Shown in pieces: positions 23,830 through 23,869 of a DNA stretch of 23,869 bases. The DNA is taken from contig JBEKHI010000082.1 of NCBI GenBank assembly GCA_050012355.1, positions 1-23,869 on the forward strand. Reading direction: 5' to 3'. Both the position numbers and the translations under genes were made by a program. How positions within the stretch are numbered: position 1 is the first letter of the stretch; the number at the start of each line of letters is the position of its first letter. The stretch comes from JBEKHI01 sp050012355 (GTDB taxonomy: Bacteria > Actinomycetota > Actinomycetes > Streptosporangiales > Streptosporangiaceae). The notes beneath the pieces were generated by a model. It searched no databases, had not been told where the DNA came from, and saw only the letters and a program-made list of their open reading frames with translations.

Positions 23830-23859
23830 GGCCGCGGCCGCGCAGGAGCGGCCGCGGCC
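23830..23859. terminator. Perfect 11-bp G/C-only hairpin after the hydrolase gene
   Basis: GGCCGCGGCCG (23830-23840) and CGGCCGCGGCC (23849-23859) pair completely around CGCAGGAG. No T-run. Placed ~50 nt past the hydrolase stop and directly after repeat copy 2, so it probably does the terminating that copy 2 can no longer do. Confidence 0.6.
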
Positions 23860-23869
23860 CTTACAGGTA

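Noticed and set aside
1..23869. tRNA, rRNA, CRISPR array, prophage or integrase genes
   Set aside because: Intergenic regions were read for T-loop-like motifs and regularly spaced repeats, and the frames for recombinase motifs. None was seen.

Overview
The window comes from a high-GC actinomycete. Codon third positions are nearly all G or C, GTG starts and 4-base ATGA/GTGA gene overlaps are common, and the families present (Put_sensor-like and NarL-type two-component systems, MMPL and FUSC transporters, a MalT-like STAND regulator, GH127/DUF1680 and DUF2334 proteins) are typical of Actinomycetota. Genus cannot be fixed from sequence alone. There is no phage, integrase, transposase, CRISPR array, tRNA or rRNA. 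The interesting material lies in broken genes, palindromes and repeats.

Left part (1-3.4 kb): the tail of a histidine kinase overlaps a response regulator that has lost its DNA-binding domain. After 524 bases without a gene comes a MalT/LuxR-type ATPase regulator that stops abruptly at residue ~326. It runs directly, with a 7-base overlap, into an S9 prolyl-oligopeptidase-type hydrolase lacking its own N-terminus. This stretch looks like a scar of deletion or rearrangement.

3.45-10.2 kb: a kinase/regulator pair on the minus strand is divergent from an MMPL-family exporter, with a perfect 20-bp palindrome between them. A strong terminator hairpin follows, then a FUSC-family exporter-like membrane protein that appears to be leaderless.

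10.4-13.8 kb: a membrane-anchored DUF2334 (polysaccharide-deacetylase-like) protein is divergent from a UDP-GlcNAc 2-epimerase, pointing to cell-surface polysaccharide work. The shared upstream region carries a 52-nt imperfect palindrome. The epimerase is followed by a long hairpin whose left half recurs at the right end of the window, again exactly 15 nt after a stop codon.

13.8-18.9 kb: an ABC exporter of the MacB/FtsX type (ATPase plus 784-aa permease, minus strand) is divergent from a second NarL-type kinase/regulator pair. A 16-bp palindrome lies between them. This is a classical envelope-stress or antimicrobial-efflux layout.

18.8-23.9 kb: a membrane-anchored GH127-like glycosidase with an altered Cys-Cys site overlaps the regulator tail-to-tail. 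A ~0.8-kb gene-free region with two large inverted repeats follows, then a pirin and a class-I glutamine-amidotransferase-like gamma-glutamyl-GABA hydrolase. Several genes here have a TANNNT-like hexamer exactly 6 nt before the start codon and no Shine-Dalgarno sequence, suggesting leaderless transcripts.
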